Made by a program: the position numbers and the translations under genes. A stretch of 64,000 bases of DNA, from NCBI RefSeq assembly GCF_000002235.5, contig NW_022145610.1:180271-244270 (forward strand), in the 5' to 3' direction. Source of the DNA: Strongylocentrotus purpuratus (taxonomy: Eukaryota > Echinodermata > Echinoidea > Camarodonta > Strongylocentrotidae). The notes under the pieces were generated by a model that did not search any database, was not told the DNA's origin, and worked only from the letters and a program-made list of their open reading frames with translations. How positions within the stretch are numbered: the stretch's first letter is position 1; each line of letters opens with the position of its first letter. Positions 43,623 through 54,905 of this stretch are shown here, in pieces.

Positions 43623-44056
43623 GACCGTCGTGAATCGGTTAAGAATCCATGCCTAGAACTTAGCCATTCAGGCTTCATACCACGAAACAACTGAGATGAG
43701 ATGATGTATTTTCAATTATGATTCATGGTTATGAACAAAAAGACGTAACTGATTAATACCCAATGTTGCTACGTAATTATGCTCAAGGAACCATCTTATT
43801 TACTTGTGAAACCACAAGGATATTTAATTTTTGATTATAATTGTAATATATTCACCAATTCGAATCCATCCATTATCCAAAAATATTACCGTTACTATCC
43901 TTACGAGCGAACCCTGGGTAAAAAGAGACATACAAATTGAGTGTTTACTCGACTCAGGTTATAACGGCATACACAAATGCCCTCCCTCACAGATTCCTCA
44001 TCGTCTGATGCCATTGTTATTATGAATCATATCATGTTCGTGTTGTGTTTCCAATT

Positions 44057-47000
44057 TCACCGATATCTCGATATTGGACATCCTGGCTCCGTGTTGTGAT
44101 CAAACAAACTTTCTGCAAAGTCCAGCATTCGATTATTAATCATGACATCTTTAATACAACCGATGAAATCTTCATTTAGTATCCGTGTCTCCTGCTGCTG
44201 TGCTGGCAAGCTACCTACCAGCAGCGGTGTGTTCACATCCAGGAACCTGTCGATTAAAAACAAAGAAGAAGCCCAGATTATAACATGTATGAAATTCATA
44301 TACATCTCTCATTATAAGCCACTTACGCACTACATAGAATGAGTATATATGGTAATAATTCATAGTCTCTTTTATACGGCTCAATATACCCTATAGACGT
44401 CTCCAACCTCTTTACTCTTAATTCCCTTTCCCTTTCTTTACTCATCATTATTTTGGGGGATTAACGTCTCTTTCCTTTTCCTTGTGTGAAAACTATTAAG
44501 ATGCTCTTTTAAATTATTTATGTCATTACATAAGTCATGTATCACCTGAGTATTTTGTTAAAATGAAAACAGAAATGGAAGAAAATTAATATTACACGTA
44601 TTTCGGATTGACCACTTACCATGTTGTTACATCAACAGCCTGTGTAGCAAAGGCTATGCATGGATCATTACTTAGTTCATCATCTTCTGACGAAGAGGGC
44701 TCACCTCCGGTCGCGCAGTGATCAAGAAGCACCTCCACAATCTATAAGGAAGGGAATATCATATAAATATATTTATAATACCGGATAGAGCTTGAGGTTT
44801 TCATAATTATTCAAAAATTCAAGGTAATATGACGACGGTTATGGAAATGCATTATTTCCTACATTATTTTCTTTCTCCCCCCCCCCCTAATCTATTGCAA
44901 ACATCTGTTATATATTCTAATGCAGGCCTTCTCAACTGGCGGCGCGCGCGCCACTTGTGGCGCATGCGGTCAGTTGGAGTGGCGCGCGGCTGTTCCAAGA
45001 AATTAATACAAAAATAATAAAATTTAAATTTAAAATTAAAGAAAGAAAAATCAAAAAACTATATTCTAAAATTAAAAAAATCAGCAAAATCAAAAGGTCG
45101 CAGTCGAAGTAGAGTCCAAAATGTAACCAAGCCATTTTGTTTGTTTGATTTTCACTTGATTTTGACATTTTCCGTCTTTATTGCACCACATTAACTACAT
45201 ATAAATTTACTTCCATTTACCCAGGAATTGTACTAATTATTTCACTTCAATATGAAATTGTGATTGATATTTTATGGAATAGAAGGTGTTAAAAATGCCA
45301 CATCTTGGCCTTAAAAAAGCCCTAAAATCCACTAGCTTCCAGGGTTTCGCCCCCTGTACCCCACCCGGTATCGGCTACGCTCCCTCGCATCACAGTCACC
45401 AAACATACAGGTTGGCACTTCAACCTCAATACATTTTTGTTTTGGCACTTCTAATAAACTAGTTGAGAAGGCCTGTTCTAATGCATGGGCTCGAAAATAC
45501 ACAATATGAATACCTCATCCCTGTTCGTAGTTGGTTGCAAGGTAACATAGCATACATTTCATGGCGTTCAGAGTAACGTAAGTGATTTTTTATATTTTAG
45601 CTCGGTGACATTATAGGTGGCTTTACACCCTTATCGCTGTAATCTAGCTCCTATATAAAATTTGACTTAACTTAAATCCCCGTTTCTTGACTGACCAATT
45701 ATTTCCTCGTTCCTTGCATGTTTGTGAATATCAATATAACTAACCTTATCTCTGTAATCTAGTTTGATGACATGCCAGTTACCATCACTAACACCTCCTC
45801 GTACTCCAACCATTACTCTCATGATAAGACGACCCACGGCAAATGAGAAGGCTACCTGCGAACCGATGATCTCCAGCGCTAGAAAGTCATGCTGCTGAGA
45901 ATAGCGACCAATGTACATGATCATTCCGTCGGTCTGCAAAGTCGAAAAACTGAAGAAAAAACAATGAAAATGGTGAAGACATATACATGATTGGGAACTC
46001 CCTTGACTGATAGAGATCATACAGGGGTAATGGTTAGGAACAGGGCGGCAATTTTTTGTCTTATCCATTGGTGACGCCTCGATGAGGCACAGTAGCCTAG
46101 CCAGGGGTAATTAAGCATCATTCCCCCCCCCCCCCCCCCCGAGTAAGGAAAAAGTGCATATTGTACTGAGGAAACTTAAGTGTTGTAGCGATTCCTTTCA
46201 TGGATTAAGATATAACGTCCCTACGCGCTTCCAACGAGCTTTGGAAAGTATTACCCACCTGGTTGGAGTGTGGCAAGTGTAGATTAACATATTGCCGAAG
46301 GACGTTAGTGGTGTGGCAGGGATTCAAACCCCGAACCTTGTGGTTCACAGTCCGGAGACTTATCCACTGGACCACAACACCTCAATAGACGTTTTCTCTT
46401 TGCTCTTTTCTCGTAATGGAATTAGACAGTGTTTATCATCATTCAGAATTGTTGCAGTGTTTTCCTATTTCTTACATACACGACCTATGGGTGGCAATGA
46501 TGAAGTCATTTGAGTGATAGGATCATATAAATATGACCTAAGTGTACATTCCTTATGTTTTACACACATGTAATAATTAAGTGATGATTAGGAACTCACT
46601 TGAGTGACAGAATCATATATGATCTATGAGTGATAGTCGGGAAGGCCATGTATGCTCCTGTGGGAAAATGTCTAGCTGTCATCTCACACCGAGCACCATC
46701 AAACCCGACACGGCAGTAGCACTTGAAGCCTCCATTCCTCTGGTTCTCGCAGACACCATGGTGTTTACATGCTCCATCAAAACATTGACCTCTCTCGAAA
46801 TCCATCTCACAATTAGTTCCTGTGTACAGTAGAAATATAGCAATGGATGAACATTAAATGTCAAAGTTATTGAAGTTAGTATTTCAAATCCATCTTGGTT
46901 GACGTTTCTAATTGTTTTCTCATCATAATAAGTATCACCTAGAGCGTTATCCAAGTATTCGACTCATCTGTAAAGTATTCAGCCCTCACTTGAGTAATTA

Positions 47001-50000
47001 ATTAAATCAATATAATTTGGCTCACAGATATAGACAAAACAAGATAAAACGTTTGGCCTTCTATTCAACACAATGTTTAGAGCTCCTTTCCTTCAAGTGT
47101 CGGTCATACTACACAAGTTCATATCAACAAATCATAACACGTCATTGGCAACAGTAATGATTTGATGATCATATAAGAACGATTAAGGAAGCATGTTAGC
47201 AACATGACAGAGCAATTGCCTCATAAGTGCTTTATTCGCCATTAGGGACTTTTAGATTTGCACGTCGACACAGTGAACTGCTACGTGTCACGTCCTTTTA
47301 CGGCACTGTGATGTACCAGTCAACATCCACAGTTTTACATCCTTAGAGCATCATAATTATCACTATAGTACAAAATAGAAGTATTGTGAGAAGATTTTTT
47401 TTCTGTCCCTGAGTTACAGATAAATAAGGGTTACAGCAATTAAAAAACAAACAATGTATGTAGGCCTACACAAGCAAGTAACATGCCGCAAAATTTTCTA
47501 CTATTTAATCGAGATGTATGCCTACTAAACTTATTACATTCTCTCTATTATAGATTCCACAGTTCGTAGTTCGTGATCTTAGTTTATTAGATCATCATTA
47601 TCTCTTCTTTCTGTGACTATAACTTTTATAAATGTATTGCTAACTCACCAGCGTATCCTAGTGGACAAACACAGACGTATCCATCATCCGTCCTCTCGCA
47701 GGTTCCTCCATTAACACAGGGTTTGGAGTGGCAGAAGTCGAGTGGTTCTGAGCAGTTATTATTAGTGTGTGGATCAGGACATTCGCACCACTGTACTACC
47801 GATGGATTGATGCCATGAAAGGTTACAGAACTTTTGCTATTCCTTGAGGATACAGACGATCCTCCTGTATGTGTTTTTCTGCTCATACATCTCTGATATC
47901 CACCGCATGTCTCGTACAAACACCGATCATCCTCAGCCGGTATAACCAATAGACCACAAAGAAGTTGTAACTGATCACGCTTGAAGAAAATAGTGTTTAC
48001 GATTTGTCGAGGAGAAAGGAATCCGTTTTCGTTGTTACGTGCCGAGAAAGAAATATTGACAATCGGGTGCCCATCTTCGGTCATTTCCCGGATGTTGAAT
48101 ATGTTGAGTTTATGAGCGTCTAGGAGTTCACTCAACGCCATACGGAGTTTTCCAATACCACCAGACTGAAGGAACTCATCTTGTGTAACACCAGGAATAC
48201 GGACATTAACACTGTTTGCTATCATTGCTTCAGAGACACTGGTAAGCTCTAGACGACATCGTGCTGTACGACCATGAACACCATCTGGATAACAGAAAAA
48301 ATCAGATAAGAATGAAGTTTGAAATAGTTATTTGTTCATTTCATTACTAAAATTTACTCTCTCAATTGGCGTAATAGACCGATTTACTAACACATTCAAA
48401 TTCACGGATGCTTCTTTCCCGGGTACCTAGTGACGAATTATTTCGTTTAACCTGTTATCAATGAATGATCTGCAATACTCGGAATCCAGTCTGCACATAT
48501 TACTTGTTGCTATATCGGGAAAACCTCGGAGCAGCTTTCAGATCGTCAAGAACAACCTTTGTTAAAAAGTATGCATACAATTATAGAAAACCGGTCTGTT
48601 CAAGAAAGGTCTCAAAATGAACGAATATGCTAGACTTTTCAGATTTGTTACTTGCGTCCATTATTAGTCGAGTTCGTGTTACTGTTGCAAAATACCTAAT
48701 TACTTCATTCAATACATGACTGTTTTTAAAACAAATGCACTCGTCTTTGATGCATTAATCACATTAATTTTTCAATTGGACAATTTTCAGAAGAAAAAAA
48801 TCAGAATTTTAATTTGCATCGACATAACTATTTATTCGATCGGGAGAGGGGCAAAAGCGTCGATAAACTCCGATATTGATGACCTCTTCCTTTTGTTTTA
48901 ATGTAACTTTTACTGGATACAAAAAAGAGAAAATTCCAACCTCTGCTGTCATATTATAAACTTTGTGGAAGACTTCCATTTTGCCCAAGTCTAAACAAAC
49001 ACAACCAACTTTCATCACGCATGGCGGCACATTTTGGTGAAACACTTCCAACTTCTTTCATTACAGTCTAATGACCCCTCTAAGAGGGGTGAGATCAATT
49101 GATATGATGTACCACTTCTGGATTATACAGTAAACATAAGAAAATGGTTAACCTCTGCACATTTTGGGTATAAACATTTCAATAATTGAACTTTTTATAA
49201 TTTGATGACAGTCACCCCGTTGCACATACTTATCAATAATGGAGTTAATGACAATGATAATCGACATAATAGTCGACACATTGTATATATTACCACGGCT
49301 TCTATATGCGCAGATTTAGCCCTGTATTCATTTAAATATTGTGATTCTATCATGATGTTCATTGGGCAGAACCACACAAATTCGTCTTCTAATTTTAGCA
49401 ACGAAGCTGAATGAATTTTAATACAGGTTATTCCACCAAATATAAAAAAATAAGGTTTTCATGTATTCAAGTTTTTGTTATCGTAATGTATTTGTGTTCT
49501 TCTGCTACATGTATGACTACATTTCATTTAAATCAAATTATGAGCCAGTGACATACCACTGACAAATACAGTCACCTCAGTGCTCCCCTGATTCTCCTCG
49601 GAGACCTCTAGGCGATGAACCTTCGGTTTGAACCGAAGAGTTCCTGTTAAACTATCCACTTGCAATAGATCATTCTTTCCGGTCACCTGGCTATCGGTCT
49701 GCTGCTGGTCGGCTGCGTCACCAAGGATCACGAAACGGAGTTTGCCTTCGCTATCGATATCACGGGCGGGAATACGCGCAAGTTCCGTACCTGATAGAAT
49801 ATCATCTGGAAGACCATTGTAAAACACCTCAAAGTTTGGTACTTCAGGTGCATTGTCGTTGCGGTCAATGACATGAATGAATACACGGACAGTGGTGAAG
49901 AGAGTTCCAGAGTAGGCAGCTACGATCAAGCGAAACTTCTTGACACGTTCATAGTCGATGTGATATCGGTTGTAAAGCTGACCGCTACTAGGTTCCACTT

Positions 50001-50681
50001 TAATGATACCTCTAGCGCCTTGTAAGATCCTATACCTCACCACTGCGTTCTGTCCTTCATCTATATCACTAGCATTGACTATTGTCTCTCCCGAGATCGA
50101 TACATTCACATTCTCATACACGTACATTCGAAGAATATCATAGGGAAATCTAGGAGGGTTGTCGTTTACATCTAAGACAGACAGTATTAAATTCGCTTCA
50201 TCCTGCTCTTCGCCACAGATCGCTACAACATTGAGTTCATACCGCTTGTGATATTCTCTGTCTAAACTTCGGAATACCCACACGCTTCCGGTGGTGACAT
50301 TAATGCCAAAGAACCCAGACCCATCATCAGGGGTCACATTCCGTAAGGCATACCTGACAGGAAGACCAACCTTAGTATTCCGTACTTTTATAGATGCGTT
50401 TATCTCACCTACACTATTTTCCTCTATACTCCCGTTGAACTTTTTTGAAATAAACCTGAATCGACCCACATTGACGACTCGAATTTTGACTTTGCAGACG
50501 GCCTTGTTTTTGGGTTGTCTCTTATCTCTGGCATAACCAAGAAAGGTGACTGTGTATGCTCCTGGGGTAAGCGCCCTTGATAGACGCACTTCTCCTGTAG
50601 CTTTGTCCACATGGAATGGTATATCCGAAGACTCTTCAGATTTCTTCCTTTGTTTTATGTGATAGATGATATTTGCTGCTT
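44057..50681 (-). CDS. CELSR/Flamingo-type cadherin: cadherin repeats, three EGF-like domains and a laminin-G domain; no 7TM found
   Basis: Exons in order: 50681-49557, 48284-47649, 46819-46600, 45949-45745, 44741-44620, 44246-44057. GT-AG and phases agree throughout. The first exon codes one partial and three full cadherin repeats (linkers LDVNDNPPRFP and IDRNDNAPEVP; the first linker, VVNVGRF, has lost the calcium motif). Then come a membrane-distal juxta-cadherin block (VNVRIPGVTQDEF, IVNISFSARN) and EGF-like domains CLYETCGGYQRC, CHSKPCVNGGTC and CFDGACKHHGVC. A LamG domain follows (DGMIMYIGRYSQQHDFLALE, NTPLLVGSLP, EDFIGCIKDVMINNRMLDF). The GRY-x-x-x-HDF-x-ALEI signature and the domain order match CELSR rather than Fat or classical cadherins. 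The 3' end is either the TGA at 44059-44057 or a weak donor at 44060. See findings. Confidence 0.82.
44923..45475. mobile_element. hAT-type non-autonomous element, 553 bp, 8-bp TSD
   Basis: The target duplication TTCTAATG is at 44915-44922 and 45476-45483. Termini CAGGCCTTCTCAACT are perfectly inverted over 15 bp. The interior has a GGCGCGCGCGCC palindrome and, near 45,290-45,370, CCCTAAAATCCACTAGCTTC followed by GCCCCCTGTACCCC, recalling the satellite unit of the larger hAT element. It lies in the cadherin intron between exons 45745 and 44741. Confidence 0.88.
46195..46383 (-). mobile_element. tRNA-derived SINE, family B
   Basis: On the minus strand GAGGTGTTGTGGTCCAGTGG, CCGGACTGTGAACC, then GGGGTTTGAATCCCTGCC (B box) and the body TCTACACTTGCCACACTCC. 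It lies between two LamG/EGF exons of the cadherin gene. Confidence 0.72.
48285..49556 (-). other. Cadherin-gene intron, nothing recognised
   Basis: AT-rich sequence between the cadherin-repeat exon and the juxta-cadherin exon. The minus-strand frames inside carry no domain signature. Confidence 0.5.
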
Positions 50682-53600
50682 CTGTAACGAAGAGAAAGGC
50701 AAAGAATAATTAGCAAAACAAATAACATAAATGAAGTGAAGTCATTGCGTATAGCATGATCTGGTAATTGATGGTTACACTGAAATGACCGTGTTGTTGA
50801 TAACTTGTGTTCTATCATTTACTCATTATTTACACATCAAAGTAGGGTTCCATACTTGATATGCATACTCCTGTCATCTTGATAACGTGCCGTCACCATG
50901 GTTACTGAGTCGAACCCCATACTCACATCCTCTCGCTATACCCTGCACCTGCACTTTCATATACCGAAACACTCTTAACCAGAAGGTTATCATACAAATT
51001 GCCATTGCAGCTCTTTTGGGCCAGGGAGGGGGTAAGCGTATAGAGGAAAGCCGCATCATCAAATTAGACCAGGACATATGGATCATATTTATGAAACTTC
51101 AAACAGAATGCAGAATACCGGAAGCAATCTAAATGTATTTACACACGGAGGCGGGATACGGGAGTGTGACCTACAGGAATATAATATGTGTGATGATGGT
51201 ACAGGAGTTGATAGGATCTCCTTGATAGGACTCTCTATATATTGACTAATGATTTACCTGTAGTGTTTTAATTAAATCTGAAAATAAGCCTTCAGGTATG
51301 TCATGATTGACCACCCTGAGAAGATTAAGTACGTTCTACAAGTCAAGAGGAATGACGTATGGTAAACCAAATAAAAGGAATTCCCAACTATAATATTAAC
51401 AATCAAATAACAATTTCAGATGACAGTCATGCTCGTCAAAAGCAATTAGCGATTTACCAATAGCGCAATGCAATAATGTGCATTTATAGCTACAATAGAT
51501 AACCAGTTCAAGGAGGGTTTCCCCCCCCCCCCCCCCCACATGACCTTCAAATGATGTAACTGTCCCTGTGACGTTATAAAACGTGCGAAAATGCTTCCCC
51601 AGTTACCTTATACGAATTATATAAATATTTTATCTTTTATACTTGAATAAGGTTTAAAATTGAACCATCATTTTGACATGAAAAACAAGTAGATGAAGGA
51701 CTGACATTAATAATCAGGACACTTGGAAGAGTAAGCCCAGGAAGCCTAGACCATCTCAATATTTAAACAAAATCATTTGCGTCAAATGCATGGAACCTAG
51801 CGTTGAATAACACGGTAGTCTTCTATCTATTAATAGTATCCGACACATGATGAATGATATTCATCCAATTTCATTTTGCTTTAATAACTTTACCTTGCCA
51901 AATACCGAGTTCACATTTCGTCTCATATTTCAATCAGTTATTATACTTTCCGACATGAACGAAAAAAGAGCTGACTTGCGTACAATGCTTGTGGAACCAA
52001 GCTAGTTTACACTTGGCATTCTTTGAAATTAATGGTCACGTAGTATAGCATCTAGTTACTCTTTCATTGTATCAGAAAGGGTCATGAACTTGGAATATAT
52101 GACCCCCAACCTGGATTGATATCATCAATCCCTCGAGAACCGTCAAAGCTTTTTATCATGATCCTCGTGATGGTCTCAGTGGGGACGTTAAAAAGGGAGA
52201 AAAATAAATAAAGAGAGTGATATATTGGGAGACGGACAAAGAAAAATGTCAATAAATTGATATGTAGACGGAAACGGATTCAATGAGATTCAAGACTGAA
52301 ATGTGTATACATGGACAAATATAAGGGGGAAATATAACTAATTACCATGCAATAAGTAGTATTTAGCCTGGGCCAGAGATAAATATAAATAATTGCCATG
52401 ATAAAAGTATTGTAAAAATATTAATATTTACCCCCCCTCCCACCCCCCCCCCAAAAAAAAAAAGTAAAAACATAGATAAAGGAGACAATGAAAGAGACAA
52501 CTGGTGAGAGAAATAAGAAACATAGAGAGTAAGAGAAATAGTAAATGACAATTTGCTTACCCGATGCCTACCTACTATATAATGTATATGTGAGCTTCGA
52601 AAAGATAAAGTAAAACGCTCACAGCCTTTTAAAAAGATTAAAACAACATAGGCTTTTAAAATCAAAGAGCTGTTTGTTCAATATAACTGCTCCGACTCAA
52701 TGGAAATTCTTACATCGGAAGACAAATACTTAATGAATTTTACCTGTTTATGACAGTCACTCAATTCACTTCTATCGTAGTACTTACGAGACCGAATCTT
52801 TTTTTCTTATCCCTCGTCAAGCTGTATACACATAACATGAAAACATCTAAACATGTACATGCACTGTTCCTCTAAAGATAACATTTGGTATTCCCTTCAC
52901 GCTTGATATGCCACTGCTAACTATCAATAAAAGAATAGTGGGATGTACCTTGCTTTATTAACGGATGTTATCTCGGGCGTTCTTGAATGCTCTATTTGAT
53001 ACATTACTAAACACTGAATGGTATGCTAAATAGTTTGACCTTAACCCTTAGAATGATAAAGTCTGGTATGGCTTCCTTAAATCATCTTGTTCCTGTGCCG
53101 TTTATATCTTAGATATCTTTTTATAATTTGGAATAATGCCCATAATAATGCAACCCGTTCTAGGTGAAATCCGCTAAAATCTCTGTTTTATTATTACAAA
53201 AGTCAAAGTGGAAATATAAAGATAAGCCCCGCACGCAAGTGTCGTCCACATTCTTTTGAATCGAATGACAAAAATTCATAACAACAACAACAACATCGAC
53301 TATCTAGTCTACTGGTAAAAATAACTGAAATTATTAAATGACAAAGTATACAAAATAAACATATTTAAAATAAACAGATAAAATGTGTAACAAATCAGAG
53401 GGTCTCTACTCATACGGTAAACCCATTTAGTCATACATAGGATGATAGGACCAATAGCAAGAATTTGATATGAGTAAACTACGCTTGAATAATTAACACT
53501 AATACAACAAAGCATCTTATTTTCTATCACATTATATCTTGAAAATAATGTGCTTTGTAGGAACCTTTAAATAGTTTCATTGACCCTAAACTTTTCTTAT

Positions 53601-54753
53601 GTAAAGATCTACAATTTGATTGATATACAACTTGTTGTAGTTCAAAGTGGATCTGCTCGGCTGAAGCAAAGAGACCTCTCCCTGGATGAAGACATTTTTT
53701 GATTGGTCCCTCCATCTCCCAGCATGCAACACTTGTATTCACGCTGTGGGTCATGACCAAGCTCTCATAAAGGTCAATGATATCACCCAATGTTCTCTTC
53801 TATAATAGGCCCCAGGTTATCGCCTAAACCTTATTGAAATAGACGAATACTCAATTAATTTCCGACTGGCATGCTCTTTAAATAGCATAAAAAAACCAAG
53901 TAGCCTAATCTAAACTGCAGGTAACAAGAAATAACAATTTGTGCAATACTCTTCCTCAAATGAACTCCTTAAAATCCACTAATTGCTTGGGAAAGCATGG
54001 GGTAATTGCCAGGAGAATAGTTTTTGAGGTAATAGGCCTACTATTAGTGTTCGGTTTGTTCCATGTTAGTTGTCCTCTGGGATATCCTAAAGATCCTATA
54101 GAGTGGGATTCACCTCCTCAACATTTCCCAAAAAATGTTACAAACAATATTTGCAAGTTCAGAAGTAAAGACGTAATAGTAATCTACATTATAATGTTTG
54201 CGTACATAATAATTATAACTGTATGTGTCTGTATTGGGTTCATGTGGTTTGTATATTTGTAATTGTCTCTGGCTTGTTATCTTGGAGCCAGTGTCTTCTT
54301 TTTTTATATATCCGTTGTCTTCTTGTCTCTCACTTTTTACTCTGATCTACACTCCTCCCATTTTATCTCTATCCATTTATCTCTCTCTCTCGCTCTATCT
54401 CTCTCTCTCTCTCTCTCTATGTTTCTCCTGTACTTATTCGACACACTTTCTCTTCTGTATACGCTCCTTTCCTCTCTCTCCCCGCTTCTTTTGTAATTTA
54501 TTCGACTAACTTCTTATCCATAACTACTAGGAGATAGTTGAAGACGAATCCTATCCGCCATGTATGTTCTAGGTTGAGCATACCAGACGAATAACAAGAA
54601 CCCCATCAGATTTTCATTTTCAATTTGACACGGTTAGTTATTAAGATCCCGACAGTAACGACTATATGTCATGATAAAAAGGGAAATGGGCTACCATTAT
54701 ATTTTGTTTTTCTGAAGGCGTCCCCCCATTCCCCCCCCCCCGACAATTCAAAC
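50682..54753. other. Intron or 5' flank of the cadherin gene
   Basis: No exon with a cadherin signature was found. It holds poly-C runs (about 51,520 and 52,435), CT-rich sequence at 54,381-54,418 and short frames on both strands without recognisable features. A missing short exon here would be needed to join the candidate exon at 54,754-54,905 comfortably. Confidence 0.4.
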
Positions 54754-54905
54754 AGGATATTTCCTTTGGAATTTCAATAGGAAATTCTGTGTATCCGGTA
54801 ATATATTCGGGATATTTAAGTTCGTATGGACAGCAACCATCTCCATGACTAATTACCCGAGAAGTAGAACTCAACTCTTTCCCAGCGGTATAGTTTTCCT
54901 TTTGC
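54754..54905 (-). CDS. Candidate upstream exon of the cadherin gene
   Basis: A strong acceptor (long pyrimidine tract then CATTCAG at 54906) opens 50 codons on the minus strand, including CCPYELKYPEYITGYTEFPI followed by EIPKEIS. The Y-x-F-x-I-x-I-P-E/K pattern resembles the first strand of a cadherin repeat, the half missing before AANIIYHIKQRK at the start of the 50681 exon. A possible donor T/GTTTGA at 54753 is weak and leaves phase 1. Joined to the acceptor at 50681 it would create a stop codon; joined to the second acceptor three bases on (exon from 50678) it stays open. No start codon is identified. Confidence 0.35.

Noticed and set aside
53527..53790. 87-residue minus-strand frame with mixed composition
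   Set aside because: No recognisable motif, no convincing splice sites, no link to the cadherin frame.
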